DNA from: Trichodelitschia bisporula
Lineage: Eukaryota; Ascomycota; Dothideomycetes; Phaeotrichales; Phaeotrichaceae
DNA length: 64,000 nt
Assembly: GCA_010356995.1 (NCBI GenBank)
Contig: ML996690.1
Location: forward strand, 1,210,217 to 1,274,216
Direction of reading: 5' to 3'
The position numbers and the translations under genes are program-made. The notes under the pieces are model-generated. The model was not told the origin of the DNA and made no database searches. It saw only the letters and a program-made list of their open reading frames with translations. Shown here in pieces: positions 23,136 through 33,558 of this stretch. Position 1 is the first letter of the stretch. The number at the start of each line of letters is the position of its first letter.

Positions 23136-24005
23136 TCACGCCTCAACACAAACATAATACCCCGCCGGCAAATTCCCACAATCAGTATGCACCCCCGGAT
23201 TCAGCCTATAAAACGTCTCCAGCGGAAGATTGTACTGCTGCCCAATCTGCCAACAACTGTTCCCCGGACTCACAAAATAATACCCCTTGCAATCCGCCGC
23301 CGTCCCTGGGAGCTGCGGCTGCGGGCCCTTCGGCGCCGGAACGCTGCTGACGCCGATGCATACCGGCCAGCCGGGCTGGATGCTGCATGCTGAGCCCAGA
23401 TTCCTGTATCGTCAGATTTGATTCTCCGGGCGGAGGGGGGCCGACTCACGGATTCCACTCCTGAAACGTGGTGAGCTGCGTCTGCGCCTGGTCCCGCGCA
23501 ATCAGCCAGCAATTATCCCCGGGCTTGACGGTGTAGAATTTGTTGCCTTGGAACGTCAGTCGCTGAGTCTCAGCTAGAGTGGGGACATACAGCTCGCAAC
23601 GGGCTTCGGCACCTGCTGCTTCGGCACCGGCGTCGCGCGCGGCGGCGTCACACTAGTAGGCTGGGGGGCCGTCGGACTCGGCGGCGCAGACGGCTTGGGT
23701 GACGGCGTTGGCGAGCCCTTCAAAGCCTCGACGCAGTAGGTTTTACCGGCTACGAAGGCGGAGCAGTCGGATTTGACTTCCGGGTTCTTCCCTTGTTAGC
23801 ATTGGGGGTGAGAGATTTAGGGGGGGAGTACCAGAAATGCGAATTGCCCGGTCGTCAGGCCCCAGTTGCTGGTGAAGAAGTCGCAGGTATCGCCGGGCTC
23901 GGAGGGGGCAGTTTTGCAGTAAGTTGGGCGCTGCCGGCGCTCGATGCTGGCGGCACCGGTGGAGACGGAGAGCAGGAGGGCGAGGGAGAGGCTGAGGAGA
24001 TACAT
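23136..24005 (-). CDS. LysM effector-type protein with three LysM modules
   Basis: Four exons: 24005-23832, 23786-23591, 23546-23450, 23403-23136, giving 244 residues. The signal peptide MYLLSLSLALLLSVSTGAAS is followed by IERRQRP, perhaps a processing site. Three LysM modules: residues ~31-81 (EPGDTCDFF .. NPEVKSDC .. GKTYCVEA), ~124-172 (FYTVKPGDNCWLIA .. EWNPNLGSACSI .. WPVCIG), and ~194-243 (YYFVSPGNSCWQIG .. RLNPGVHTDCGNL .. YYVCVEA). Introns fall inside modules 1 and 2, and each join restores the motif. A Pro/Thr/Ser linker separates modules 1 and 2. Short, secreted, multi-LysM proteins of this kind commonly shield hyphal chitin or scavenge chitin fragments. It completes the chitin cluster with the two genes to its left. 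Confidence 0.9.
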
Positions 24006-24425
24006 GTTTGTGGTTGAAGGGGAGGGATCGTCGAGCTGCGGATAGGCTCGGGAGGAAGGAAGGTTTCTATAAGAACTGCCATGCTGTACAGAGATGTCAC
24101 TCCCATCACGGTAGGCCCAGGATAGTTTGTGTAGGGAAGGCTTCCTTTCTTAATATCGAGGAAGGATTCATTTGGGCCAATATATACAAAAGGATCGTAG
24201 CGGGTCGGACCCCAGGGGAGACCTTTCATGGCCTGCCCGCAGGCCGTAATTAAGAAGGCCTCCACCGGTGAGGCTGAATATCGAAATAGAAGATGGGGTT
24301 CCAGAACGGAGTGCACTAGCCGGCCGCTCACCATACGTCCGCTGTCCACTCGGACAAATTACGCCTCTGAAGCGCCCCCCACTTCCTACTCACATTAGCA
24401 CTGAACATCAAAGAATCCAAAGAGC
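24006..24425. other. Spacer, 420 bp
   Basis: Promoter of the three-LysM gene and 3' flank of the next gene; nothing else was recognised. Confidence 0.5.
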
Positions 24426-25043
24426 CTACGTTTCCATCTCCGGCGCATCATTCTCGCCCGTCAACGCTACCCAGAACTCAAAGATCCTGTACAGCGAAAC
24501 CGGGAAATAGCCTTGCCAAGTGCGCACCGGCTCAGGGATCTCATCATCCTCATAATAGTGCATCTCGTCCTCCTCGTCGAGCCAAAAGTCAATCGGATCC
24601 GGCAACTTCTCCACCGCAGTGATCGTATACCCGCTCGGCGGTCCACTATACCCAGGCATATCATCCGGTGCATCAAGAATCCTCTCCAGCGTCGCCTCAT
24701 CAATCACCAGAAACGCCTTATACGTCCCCGAAAACAGTTGTCCAGGCACAGAACCCAGTCCAGCGACCCACGTGTCGAAATGCCTGGCCAGTTCATCGTA
24801 GTCAGCCTTGTCGAACACGTCCCTGCCCTCCATAATTATGGTTTGAAATTGATCCCAGGCAAAGTCTCGGTTTTGCTGATCGGCTTCCTCGTTATGCTTA
24901 TCGAAACCGGATCGAACGAGATCATTCAGTCGGTCCATAGCGGCTGGCCAGATTTCGTCCGAGCGTTCGGTGTATACCGTGCGGTAGATGACGAAACCCC
25001 AGGTCTGGGTGCGCTGTAGGAGACCCTGCACATATTCGGTCAT
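24426..25043 (-). CDS. Uncharacterised fungal protein, 205 aa
   Basis: A single exon encoding an acidic, soluble protein without signal peptide or membrane segment. It begins MTEYVQGLLQRTQTWGFVIY and has the pattern W-x-x-[VI]-Y-R-[TC]-x-Y near the N-terminus followed by W-x-x-[AF]-x-x-x-L. I associate this pattern with a large, often multi-copy family of ascomycete hypothetical proteins of unknown role. The middle (GTYKAFLVIDEATLERILDA) and end (FWLDEEDEMHYYEDDEIPEP) also look conserved in type. It lies beside the chitin cluster, but nothing ties its job to chitin. Confidence 0.75.
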   Translation of the reverse strand: MTEYVQGLLQRTQTWGFVIYRTVYTERSDEIWPAAMDRLNDLVRSGFDKHNEEADQQNRDFAWDQFQTIIMEGRDVFDKADYDELARHFDTWVAGLGSVPGQLFSGTYKAFLVIDEATLERILDAPDDMPGYSGPPSGYTITAVEKLPDPIDFWLDEEDEMHYYEDDEIPEPVRTWQGYFPVSLYRIFEFWVALTGENDAPEMET

Positions 25044-25540
25044 GTTGCCGGAGTCAACGGAGGTGTGCAGCGGGGTCGTTGGAATTCACTTTGTTGCCGA
25101 GGCTTGACTTTTTCCACGCTCTGGGTCTAGATTGACAACCTTGAGGGATTAGATGGGAAGGATTCCGGAAATGAGGGCTTACTTACCGGGACTGAAGGAT
25201 TGGGGCTGCAATTGCAGAACGGTCGAGCAATCCCAAGGGATGGGCTCGACGGGGATTTATACTGAAGGTGCAGGGCTTACACGTGATATGGCAGTTCTAT
25301 GTAGAGAAGAGGTGCTGAAATTGACCGGCTCTCGTCAACGGCGAAGCGGCCGGGACATGTGGTGGATATAGATTGCCCCCAGCCAGCCCTGGACTCGCGA
25401 TCGATCACCGGAACCTTCCACACAGAGAAATCCGGGATAACAATGTCAGAGGCTGAGGGGAATTCGCAGTTCAAGCACTCCTGCAATCATTCTTCTCCAG
25501 AGCCCCGGCAAGCCGAAGAACAATGGTGAAAAAGGTTCTT
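25044..25540. other. Spacer upstream of unknown gene, 3' of U2
   Basis: About 500 bases between the unknown protein gene and the U2 snRNA 3' end. No gene was seen. Confidence 0.5.
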
Positions 25541-25726
25541 CGCGTCAGCTCCAGGTAGTGCAATAGGAGCGACACAGTGCTGATCGACAATGCGCAAGCA
25601 CAGCGGCCGAACCAGCAGAGAACAAAAATAAGATTAATCTTGAAGATGACTCCGTAGAGTCGTTCCAGAGATTAAACTGAAAAGAACAGATACTACACTT
25701 GATCTAAGCCAAAGGCAAAGAGAGCT
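25541..25726 (-). ncRNA. U2 spliceosomal snRNA
   Basis: Read on the minus strand, the sequence has the U2 core: CTTAGATCAAGTGTAGTATC, which includes the GTGTAGTA branch-site recognition element, then TGTTCTTTTCAGTTTAATCT. A hairpin GACTC-TACG-GAGTC follows, then a U-rich Sm site (TTATTTTTGTT), and near the 3' end the stem-loop IV element TATTGCACTACC, which is bound by U2B''/A' in other eukaryotes. The order and spacing match a working U2 of about 186 nt; both ends are estimated. The 5' stem-loop reads GCC-TTT-GGC with a three-base loop, whereas GCC-TTTT-GGC is what I recall as usual. snRNA genes normally lie outside protein genes, and this one sits in a clear spacer. Confidence 0.9.
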
Positions 25727-27220
25727 GGAGAAAAGAAGAAGAGGTTTGGAAGGGGAGAGTGGAGGCTTTTATACCCACGCGGGGGAGAGGTGCACGGACC
25801 ACCAAGAAATATTGTGGCCGCTTCCGTTTGCAAAAGGCCCAGGGAGACCAGCCACAAGTTCTTTGAGTGGCCCCTTGATCATCGCCGAACTGCACCTTCC
25901 CTAGGAACAGACGCCCAGGTGTTTGCTCAACCACTGGATTCTTCCCGCTCATCTCCTCAACTACTGGACCTCATCGTCATCATGATGCTTTTGACACGAT
26001 CTGTTTCCCAAGCTGTACTGTCTTTTCTCCCATACTTCACTGGTTCATGACGGCCGTTGGGATCGCCGCCTTGATGTCGTGATGATCAAGCGCCCGGGGT
26101 GCCATTTCACAGTTACGATGGATTCCAGTAGCATCACCGGGCGGACTCGGGAAGCAAGTCCAGCTGGCAACGTATACAGCAACCTCCCTGCGATCTGCAA
26201 ACGAACTTCGCCATCTCACGATGCGTATCGCTCTCAACACCGATAATGGCGAGGAGGTAGACAAGCGGACAACCACTGTCGTCGCCCTACCCACACCAGC
26301 CTTCGGTCCCGAAGAGATGTATGCAGAGGATGCTCCTCTCTGACGTCTCCGAGCGGCGTTTCAACTCACCCTAGAATGGAAAGGTCAAGGACTGGACCCT
26401 TTGTCACAAGTTCCACGTAGTCGACTGGCACAAGTCAAATTCACAGACAAAAGTCCATGAACTACCACACCTCGATTCCAACAGTGCAAGCTGCCCGACC
26501 CGTCCCCGGGTCCTCGGAAACGGGAAGCTTACGACGCCAACGGCACGGCGCCATAAACCGCTTTAACGACCCGAATTTTCATCCAACACCACAACCAACA
26601 AGCTCCCAACACCCGTCCAACACAACCCCAGCGCTGATCCATCACATATCCATTAACACCAGCTCTGCATCCAAGAACCTGCAGTGCGACGCGCAGACCC
26701 GCTTCCCCGCAAGCACCTCTCCGACTCGTCCCGTACGCCTATCGGGAGACGATTTTCTTTGCCCTTTCAGGCGCGGCTGCTATCTCTGGTTCTTTTCCTG
26801 AGCAAGAGGAGACGCTGCACGCGTTGCACCACACCGCTCCTGCTCTCCGCGCGCACCCGACCACGCCCGAGGTCGGAGGAGCCGCGTGCGTGAAGGCTGC
26901 TGTGCGTCGTGCTTCCGAACCTCCATTCGACGTCAGCGAAATCTCAGGTACGTGACGTGTGTTCGCCCTATGTGAGTTAGGCGAGCACCCAATCAGCGGC
27001 CCAGGCGTTACCCCAGCATTACCCCTTCGAAACGGGGATTGGCTGGAATTTGGGCACCGTGACAGGTGGACGGGACTTGATATCGAGAACTTCATCCAGA
27101 TTTCTGTAGAGCAGGTTCTTACTTCTTACCAGACTGGCGGCCTGGGTTTTTTTGGATTAAAAAGAGAGCTTTCTGGGCTTTTGGGTGGATTTTGGGTTTT
27201 GAGTAGTTGAGAAGCTCGCA
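25727..27220. other. Spacer, 1.5 kb, including the U2 promoter side
   Basis: No supportable protein gene. The U2 promoter would lie just above 25726; no TATA box or other clear snRNA promoter element was identified. The 3' end of this stretch is the asparaginase promoter and leader. Confidence 0.5.
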
Positions 27221-29140
27221 ATGGCTACTCCGGTGTCGGCATCGCCGTCTGCGCCCGGCAGCGCTCCACACACTCGCGCGCCGTCCGTCGTACTCCCCGA
27301 ATACAGCGTGTTACCGCCGAACTTCGACTTCCCAGAGTCACGGGTGCTGATCATCATCACGGGTAACCCACTTCACATCCTTATCAGAACACTCCTCACT
27401 AGCCCCATAGGCGGCACAATCTGCATGCAGCGATCCGTAGACGGCTACGTCCCAGCAACAAACTTCCTAAAATTCGGCCTCGCACCCCGGCCGGACTTCA
27501 ACGACGGCAGCTACCCAGACCCGCTGGAGGTAGTGCTCGACAACGCAGGCACACGTAAGGCAGTGCAGAGTCTACGCACGCCAGCCAGCGCCTACGACCG
27601 GCGTGTACGCTATGCCGTGCACGAGTTCGAAACGCTGCTAGACAGCAGCAGCATCGATGCGCGGGGCTGGGATCTGATCGCCGAGACCGTAGCGCGGAAC
27701 TATAGGCTGTACGACGGGTTCGTAGTTCTGCACGGCACGGACAGTCTGGCGTATACGTCCAGCGCGCTGAGTTTCATGCTGCGTAATTTGGGGAAGCCGG
27801 TCATACTTACCGGGTCCCAGGCCCCGATGGTCGAGCTCCAAAACGATGCGACGGATAACCTGCTCGGTGCGCTCGTTGTGGCGGGCCACTTTATGCTGCC
27901 GGAGGTGTGCCTGTTTTTCAATGGCACGTTGTTCCGCGGTAACCGCGCTACCAAGGTCTCCGCTGACAGCTACGCGGCCTTCGCGTCGCCCAACTTTCCG
28001 CCGCTGGCTACGATCTCCAGCCGCAAAACGCAGGTCCAGTGGCATCTAATCCACCGCCCGACCTCGCTCGCCGAATTCGCAGTCCACACCAAACTCGACA
28101 CCGCACACGTCGCCTGCCTGCGCATCTTCCCCGGCATAAAACCCGAGATGGTGGACGCGGTGCTGCGCCTCCCCGACCTCAAAGGCCTAGTCCTCGAGTC
28201 CTTCGGCGCGGGCAACACGCCCGGCGGGCCGGACGGGGCGCTAGTCCGCGTCCTCGCCGAAGCCGTAGCCCGGGGGATTGTGATCGTCAACATCACGCAG
28301 TGCCTAGCCGGCAGCGTGAGTCCGCTGTATGCACCGGCCACGGTGCTCGGCCGCGCGGGCGTCGTCTTCGGCGGCGACATGACCTCCGAAGCGGCTTTGA
28401 CGAAACTGAGCTACCTGCTCAGCCGCGACGGGAGCCCCGAAGACGTGGCGCGTGACATGGGGATCAGCATTGCGGGGGAAGTGAGCGAGAGCAGGCCAAC
28501 GGCTTTCGCGCATCCGGGACTGGAGGGCGGGACCGGGGCGCTGACGCCGCAGGTTGAGACGTTGACGGCGCTGGGGTATGCGGTTAGGGAGGGGGATGAG
28601 AGGGGGGTGGAGAGGCTGGTTAAGGCGGAGGGGAGGTGGTTGTTAAATGATGCGGATTATAGCGGGAATACGCCCGTGGTGAGTGGCCCTTTCTTTTTAA
28701 TCCTTTCATCCCGATATTTAAGGAGTGGGGAGGGGACGTGGTGCTGCAACGTCGTTCGCGCGTTACGTACGCGTCACGCGCGGACATCGCGAGTGAGCCC
28801 GCGGAGATGCACAACTGCTGCTAGCCTCGCGCCTTACCGACGGGCCGACAACGGGTACGCAGCTGGAAGCTAACCTGCTCCTTACCAGCACTTCGCAGCC
28901 ACGGGGCCTAACCCGTCCATCCTGCGCTCGTTCCTCAAGGCCGGGGCCAGCGTGCACCTGCGCAATCGCGGCGGGCGCACGCCGCTGTTCCTTGCGGCAG
29001 CGGCGGGACTGGTGGATAATGTACGGTTGTTGCGCGAGGCGGGGGCGCATTTGCATGGGGGGGAGATACGCGCGGCGAGGAGTGCGAGGGATGAGGATGG
29101 GAATCGGGGGGTATGGGAGGTGGCGGGGTTGGAGGGGTAG
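27221..29140 (+). CDS. L-asparaginase (type I) with C-terminal ankyrin repeats
   Basis: Three exons: 27221-27362, 27411-28678, 28889-29140, giving 553 residues. It hydrolyses asparagine to aspartate and ammonia. The first active-site block ITGGTICM is created by splicing intron 1; the second is FVVLHGTDSLAYT with ILTGSQ after it (residues ~153-180), and the domain continues through NGTLFRGNRATK, LVLESFGAGN and VNITQC. There is no signal peptide, so it is cytosolic. After the enzyme domain (~to residue 400) comes a linker and an ankyrin-type tail: NDADYSGNTPVHFAATGPNP and RNRGGRTPLFLAAAAGLVDN. The second intron (28679-28888, 210 nt) is by far the longest supported here and splits the ankyrin part; its branch site CTAAC and CTTACCAG acceptor are good. 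Asparaginases with ankyrin tails also occur in other eukaryotes, including mammals. Confidence 0.92.
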
Positions 29141-29393
29141 AGTTGGGTTGATGGGGCGGGGTGGTAGGGAGGGGTAGTTAGAGGCAGGGATAGTGGGCGA
29201 TAGGCGACGGGTTGCGGCTGGGAGAGCCGGCGATACGAAAGGGAATCAGAAGCGGTGGGCTTGCCGAGCAAGAAGCAGCTTGAATGGTGTCATACCACTC
29301 GTGCACCGGCTCAGGCTCTCCATCTTCGAGACATAAAATTGTGGCAGTTTTGCGTACAATCGCGAATCTCACCCCCCAGCCCGGCGCTCCGCC

Positions 29394-29430
29394 TGCAAAG
29401 CAGTGCAAAGCAGTGCAAAGCAGTGCAAAG
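29394..29430. repeat. 10-bp tandem repeat, about 4 copies
   Basis: GCAAAGCAGT repeated head to tail without mismatch. Confidence 0.8.
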
Positions 29431-30810
29431 ATATCCTACCGCCTACCCGGCCATGCAAGCTCCGCTGCACGTACTGCATATCGCTGCATGGGCCGGCAAA
29501 GTCCATCAGGCACACGCGCACATCCTGCATGCATCCCCGTATCTATCGAGTAAAGGTGCAGGGGCGGAGGGGCTATCCTAATCCAGCACCAGATCTGGCC
29601 CCCGACGCGGCGCTGATTAGCCATTGGTGACGAATTTTGGATTGTGGAAGATTGTGTCTGATTCGTTGGCTGGGGGCGGCCGCTGTGCGATGATGTGAGG
29701 GCGCAGTGAAGATACCGGGCTTCATGGATTTGGGATTTTTTTTTTTTATGAAGCTGGGGGATTGGGACAGTGTTGTGATGTTTTGGGGTGGTTGCTTGCG
29801 GTGCTTGTCGTCGCTTATTTGGTGCTTGGGCGCGGCTTGATGGCGGGTATCATGAAAATGCGGGGCGTTTAGTCCTAGATTGCAATATCTTCGGAGTTCA
29901 CCGCGACCGGACTGGATTGCCTTGTCGGATATTTAGTTCTAGTTTTTGGGTGGAGCTGTGGAGTAGGCTGTACGTACAAATATCCCATAGCGAGCGCCTA
30001 ACGACATCCACGGATGCGTCGAAGGGCTCTAGCACGACGGCCAGACCTCCGCGAAGTCTATTCTACAAAAGGGACTAATGAGACACCTTTCCACAAGCGC
30101 AGGATAGGCTACTGTAGTACCGTAAGAAGAGATGCTTGACGCTATACACTAGGCGCTGCGGGTGCGGCTCTCGTGACGCGCTGGCTTTTGTGGGTGATGG
30201 CTGCAAGAGAAGGGTTCTGATATCGCTTCTCGTCTCTTCCTCTTTGGCTCTGCTGCACCTCGGAAGGTATATGCAGTTACAGCCATGCCTCGCCCAATCC
30301 ATTCCAATCGGCGCAACTCCCGTCGCACAGCATCAAACTTGCCCCTTCTCAGCATCCCCGCGGTGCGGCCTTGATGGCTGCCTGCCGCTGCGGCAACCGG
30401 CTTCCCCGCGTTTTGGCCATCATCCGCGCCATCCACGGCCTACTACGGGTATAACGTTTCCATGTCCAATCTGCCAATCCAATCCTACCGCCTGCCCGAG
30501 CCACCTGCGCCTGCGCTTGGTCTGTTGCTTTCCTAAGCCTCCGATGCATGGCTGTGCTGCGCTTTGCTGCGTGCTTAGATGCAAGGCCGTGAGCGGGTGC
30601 TCCCGGCTGCGGTTGGTGCTTTGCTTTGCTTGTACGTACGAGGACGATGTGGTCGCTAGCCGGGCTCGTTGCTGGCCTCCGCTCGCTCGTTTCGTGAACC
30701 GGCTTGTGCCTCCCTCCCCCTCCTTCCACTGCTGCATGCCCCGCCCCGCCTCGCGCGTGAGGTGGTTTACGTAAACCGAGCGACAGGAGCAGCAGGTTTT
30801 GCGTGTGCGG

Positions 30811-30845
30811 TGATGATGATGATAATGATGATGGTGATGATGATG
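30811..30845. repeat. GAT/ATG microsatellite
   Basis: A run of TGATGATGATGATAATGATG type, with a few interruptions. Confidence 0.8.
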
Positions 30846-31951
30846 CCTCTGTAAAGGTGCCCGACGCTGGGTGCGAGAATGCGGGCGAAGTAGCGGATGC
30901 CGGTTATGGGAATTTGAGGTGATGGGGTAAGTGAGTCGTCCTATCACTTATCGCTCTATCAGAGGCGGTATGAGAGTCCAGCCTCTTGATTGCGGCGGCG
31001 CTTCTCAGCCCCAGACTTTTACGCCGCTTGTCCCAGCTATCCGGCTGGCTGCTGGCTGCTGGCGGGCCGGCCGTGGACCGGGGATTTGCAACTAGGTGGC
31101 ATGTCGGGAGAGTGTGCCTAGCGATAGTGTGTGCGTGAGAAGAGGGAGGGGATGCAGACACTGTAATGGCGAGGTGTGAGCAATATCTGGTGAGCGATTG
31201 TATCATCCGTTTGCGAGGCTGCGCTAGAACTAGGGAAGGGGAGTGCGTCCAGCATAAATGCGATGCCTGGCTTCCTTTCTGTGTCTCCTCTTTTCTATCT
31301 ATTTTTGCACAATCTTTTTTCCTTGTTCTCGTCCCTCGTACGGTATTCTCAACATCTACGCCCGGGAGGGTAGTCGGCTACGCCTGCACGATTTATCACT
31401 ACGTACCACACACCACACTACATTCTCAACCACTATCGTCACCACCACCACAGCTCCTCCACACCGACCTGCATCTCACGCCCCCCTCACCCTCCCTCCT
31501 GCACCACACACCACCTCCTAAACAACCAACCCCAACTCCCCTCCTACCCCCCGTGGCCCCATACGCCGCATCCCACCAGTCAACCCGCTAACGAACCCCA
31601 CCTCCCCAAGCTCCTCGCTAGCTAACCGCAAGCGCCTCAAGCAACAAACGGGCACCCCCGCCTCTGCCAGTCCCTCGGACACTTTTTCCATTCCTTTTTT
31701 TCACCTCACCAGTCCCTATTCCAACCTCACTCCATAAATCCCGTCTCCCATCATCAGCAGATCCCTCCAAGGGGCCCTCACACATCACCACTCCGACTCC
31801 TCCGGCTGACACCTCCTCCGAGAAGGCATTACGTGTAACGCTCCGCTCGCCTTCGCGCCGCTCGATCGGAGTTTCCCCGCTATATATCGACGCAGTCCCG
31901 ACGGGCCAAATGGCCGCAAAGGCGTAGCGACGTGCCAGCCGAACCGACAAC

Positions 31952-33138
31952 ATGCAGCCCGCGCTGCCCTACCGCCCGCTCCCCTCGCCGCCCCTCACCT
32001 CCACCCCTCCAACGACATCTCCCTCCTACAGCTACTACAACACCTCGCCCGGGCCCTCCTCTCCGTCCCAAACCACTTTCTACACAGCGCAACCGCCCTT
32101 CTGCCCCCGCGTAGTCACAGTCAATGCCTCCGGCCGCCAAGCCGCCTCCTTCGTACGCGTCGCCAGCGCACTCGGCTGGCCCGTCCGCGCCCAGATGAAA
32201 GACAGGATCGGCATCGTCGCGCAGGACATATGCGCCCGTCCCGGCGTCACCGTCATCGAAGGCAGCCTCGCCGACCCCAAGGTACTCGAAGAACTCTTCC
32301 GCGGCTCCCCCGAAGTCGCATTCATAAACACGACGCACTGGGGTGATGAAGTGGCCATCGGGTGCGCCATCGCCGACGCCGCCGTCCGGGCTGGCGTGCG
32401 CCACTTAGTGTACAGCAGCATGCCTGACCACGGCGCGTGGCGGGGGTGGACAGGCTTACCGCTGTGGACTGGGAAGGCGGCTGTTGAGAGATATATTAGG
32501 GGGCTGGGTATTCCGACGACGTTTATCTATTGTGGGGTTTACCATAATAATTTTACGAGTCTGCCGTATCCGCTCTTTAGGATGGAGATGCAGGAGGGGG
32601 GGGGGTTTGTGTGGCAAGCGCCGTTTCATCCGGATCGGAAGTTACCTTGGGTGGATGCGGAGCAGGATGTTGGGCCGGTTGTGTTGCAGATTTTTAAGGA
32701 GGGGGTGGGGAGGTGGGGGGGACGGCGGTAAGTGTGTTTAATGGGTTTGATAGGGGAAGTGCTGATGAATGTAGGGTGCCGCTGGCGTTTGAGTACCTCA
32801 CGCCCCGCGAGGTGTGCCGTGCCTTCAGCCGCGCGCTCGAGCGGCCTGTCGAATACGTGCGTGGGCCTGTCGAGGTCGCGATCAGCATCCCAAGGGGATA
32901 CCAGCAGCACCTATCCATTTTGGAGAGCGTCCTGGGCTGGGGCGAAGCCCCATACTTTGGACCGGATCTGGAACCCAACTGCACGCAGCTGGCGCAGCAT
33001 CTGTGGCAGGGGAGCAGGGGGATTGAGGAGTATGCAAGGGAGGTTTTTCCTGTCGAGGAGTACAACAATGGGTTGCGGTGGATGGAGGAGGATGAGAGTG
33101 ATCAAAAAACGAATACCGTTTATGAGATGGGGTGTTAG
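31952..33138 (+). CDS. nmrA: Nitrogen metabolite repression regulator NmrA
   Basis: Two exons: 31952-32727 and 32775-33138, giving 379 residues. NmrA is an NAD(P)-binding, enzymatically inactive short-chain-dehydrogenase-like protein that binds the GATA factor AreA and damps it when ammonium or glutamine is present. The similarity to Aspergillus NmrA is strong by eye: VVTVNASGRQAASFVRVASA (dinucleotide-binding turn), VTVIEGSL, VAFINTT, GDEVAIGCAIADAAVRAG, HLVYSSMPDHGAW, then YHNNFTSLPYPLFRMEM, PWVDAEQDVGPVVLQIFKEG, and after the intron FEYLTPREVCRAFSRALERP with VLGWGEAPYF. The N-terminal ~50 residues are a Pro/Ser/Tyr-rich extension. The C-terminal REVFPVEEYNNGLRWM also matches. The start chosen is the first ATG in frame. 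Confidence 0.93.
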
Positions 33139-33558
33139 GTCTGGCCCTGGTTCGCTGGTTGGGAAATTTTGGATGAGAGGGGTAACGGGGTCTGGTGTTT
33201 TTGGGTTGGGGTTTTGGGGGGGGGGATGGGTAGATGGGAAAAGTTAGGCTTGCTTTGCTTGCGCGGGGGTGAGGATATACGGTAGCAAGTCATACGTGAG
33301 ATGTACGGAGTACCGTACAGGTCAAATACTCCGAAGATCGACATCTGCATCTCAGCCTTCCGTCTACCGATCGACGTCACGTGCCTCTACCATCTTTCTT
33401 CCACGTCTTCTCGAAGCCGAGCTGATTCGCCAATCAGCGTCGATCTGCGCACGGACCCATTGCCAATCCGCCGACGCAGACCAGACCTCACCTCCAAAAA
33501 CTCCGCATCGCCAACTCCGCGTCGTTGCCGTTCACCACAACTGCCGCCCACCACAATC
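33139..33558. other. Spacer, 420 bp
   Basis: 3' flank of nmrA and promoter of the mitochondrial ribosomal protein gene. Nothing else was recognised. Confidence 0.5.

Larger units (their letters stand above)
29141..31951. other. Spacer, 2.8 kb, upstream of nmrA
   Basis: No supportable gene. It holds a 10-bp tandem repeat (GCAAAGCAGT, about four copies, 29394-29430), a GAT-rich microsatellite (30811-30845), a T tract near 29730, and many CT-rich runs near 31260-31600 that look like promoter or leader of nmrA. Open frames here are short and without motifs. A long promoter for a nitrogen regulator, or an unannotated RNA, are both possible. Confidence 0.55.

Noticed and set aside
24426-25043. Idea that the unknown 205-residue protein is an immunity or partner protein of the killer-toxin-like chitinase
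   Set aside because: Only neighbourhood supports it; the protein resembles a broad family found outside such clusters.
26457-26801. A 114-codon frame upstream of asparaginase
   Set aside because: Pro/Ser/Thr/Asn composition without conserved blocks; probably promoter or leader sequence.
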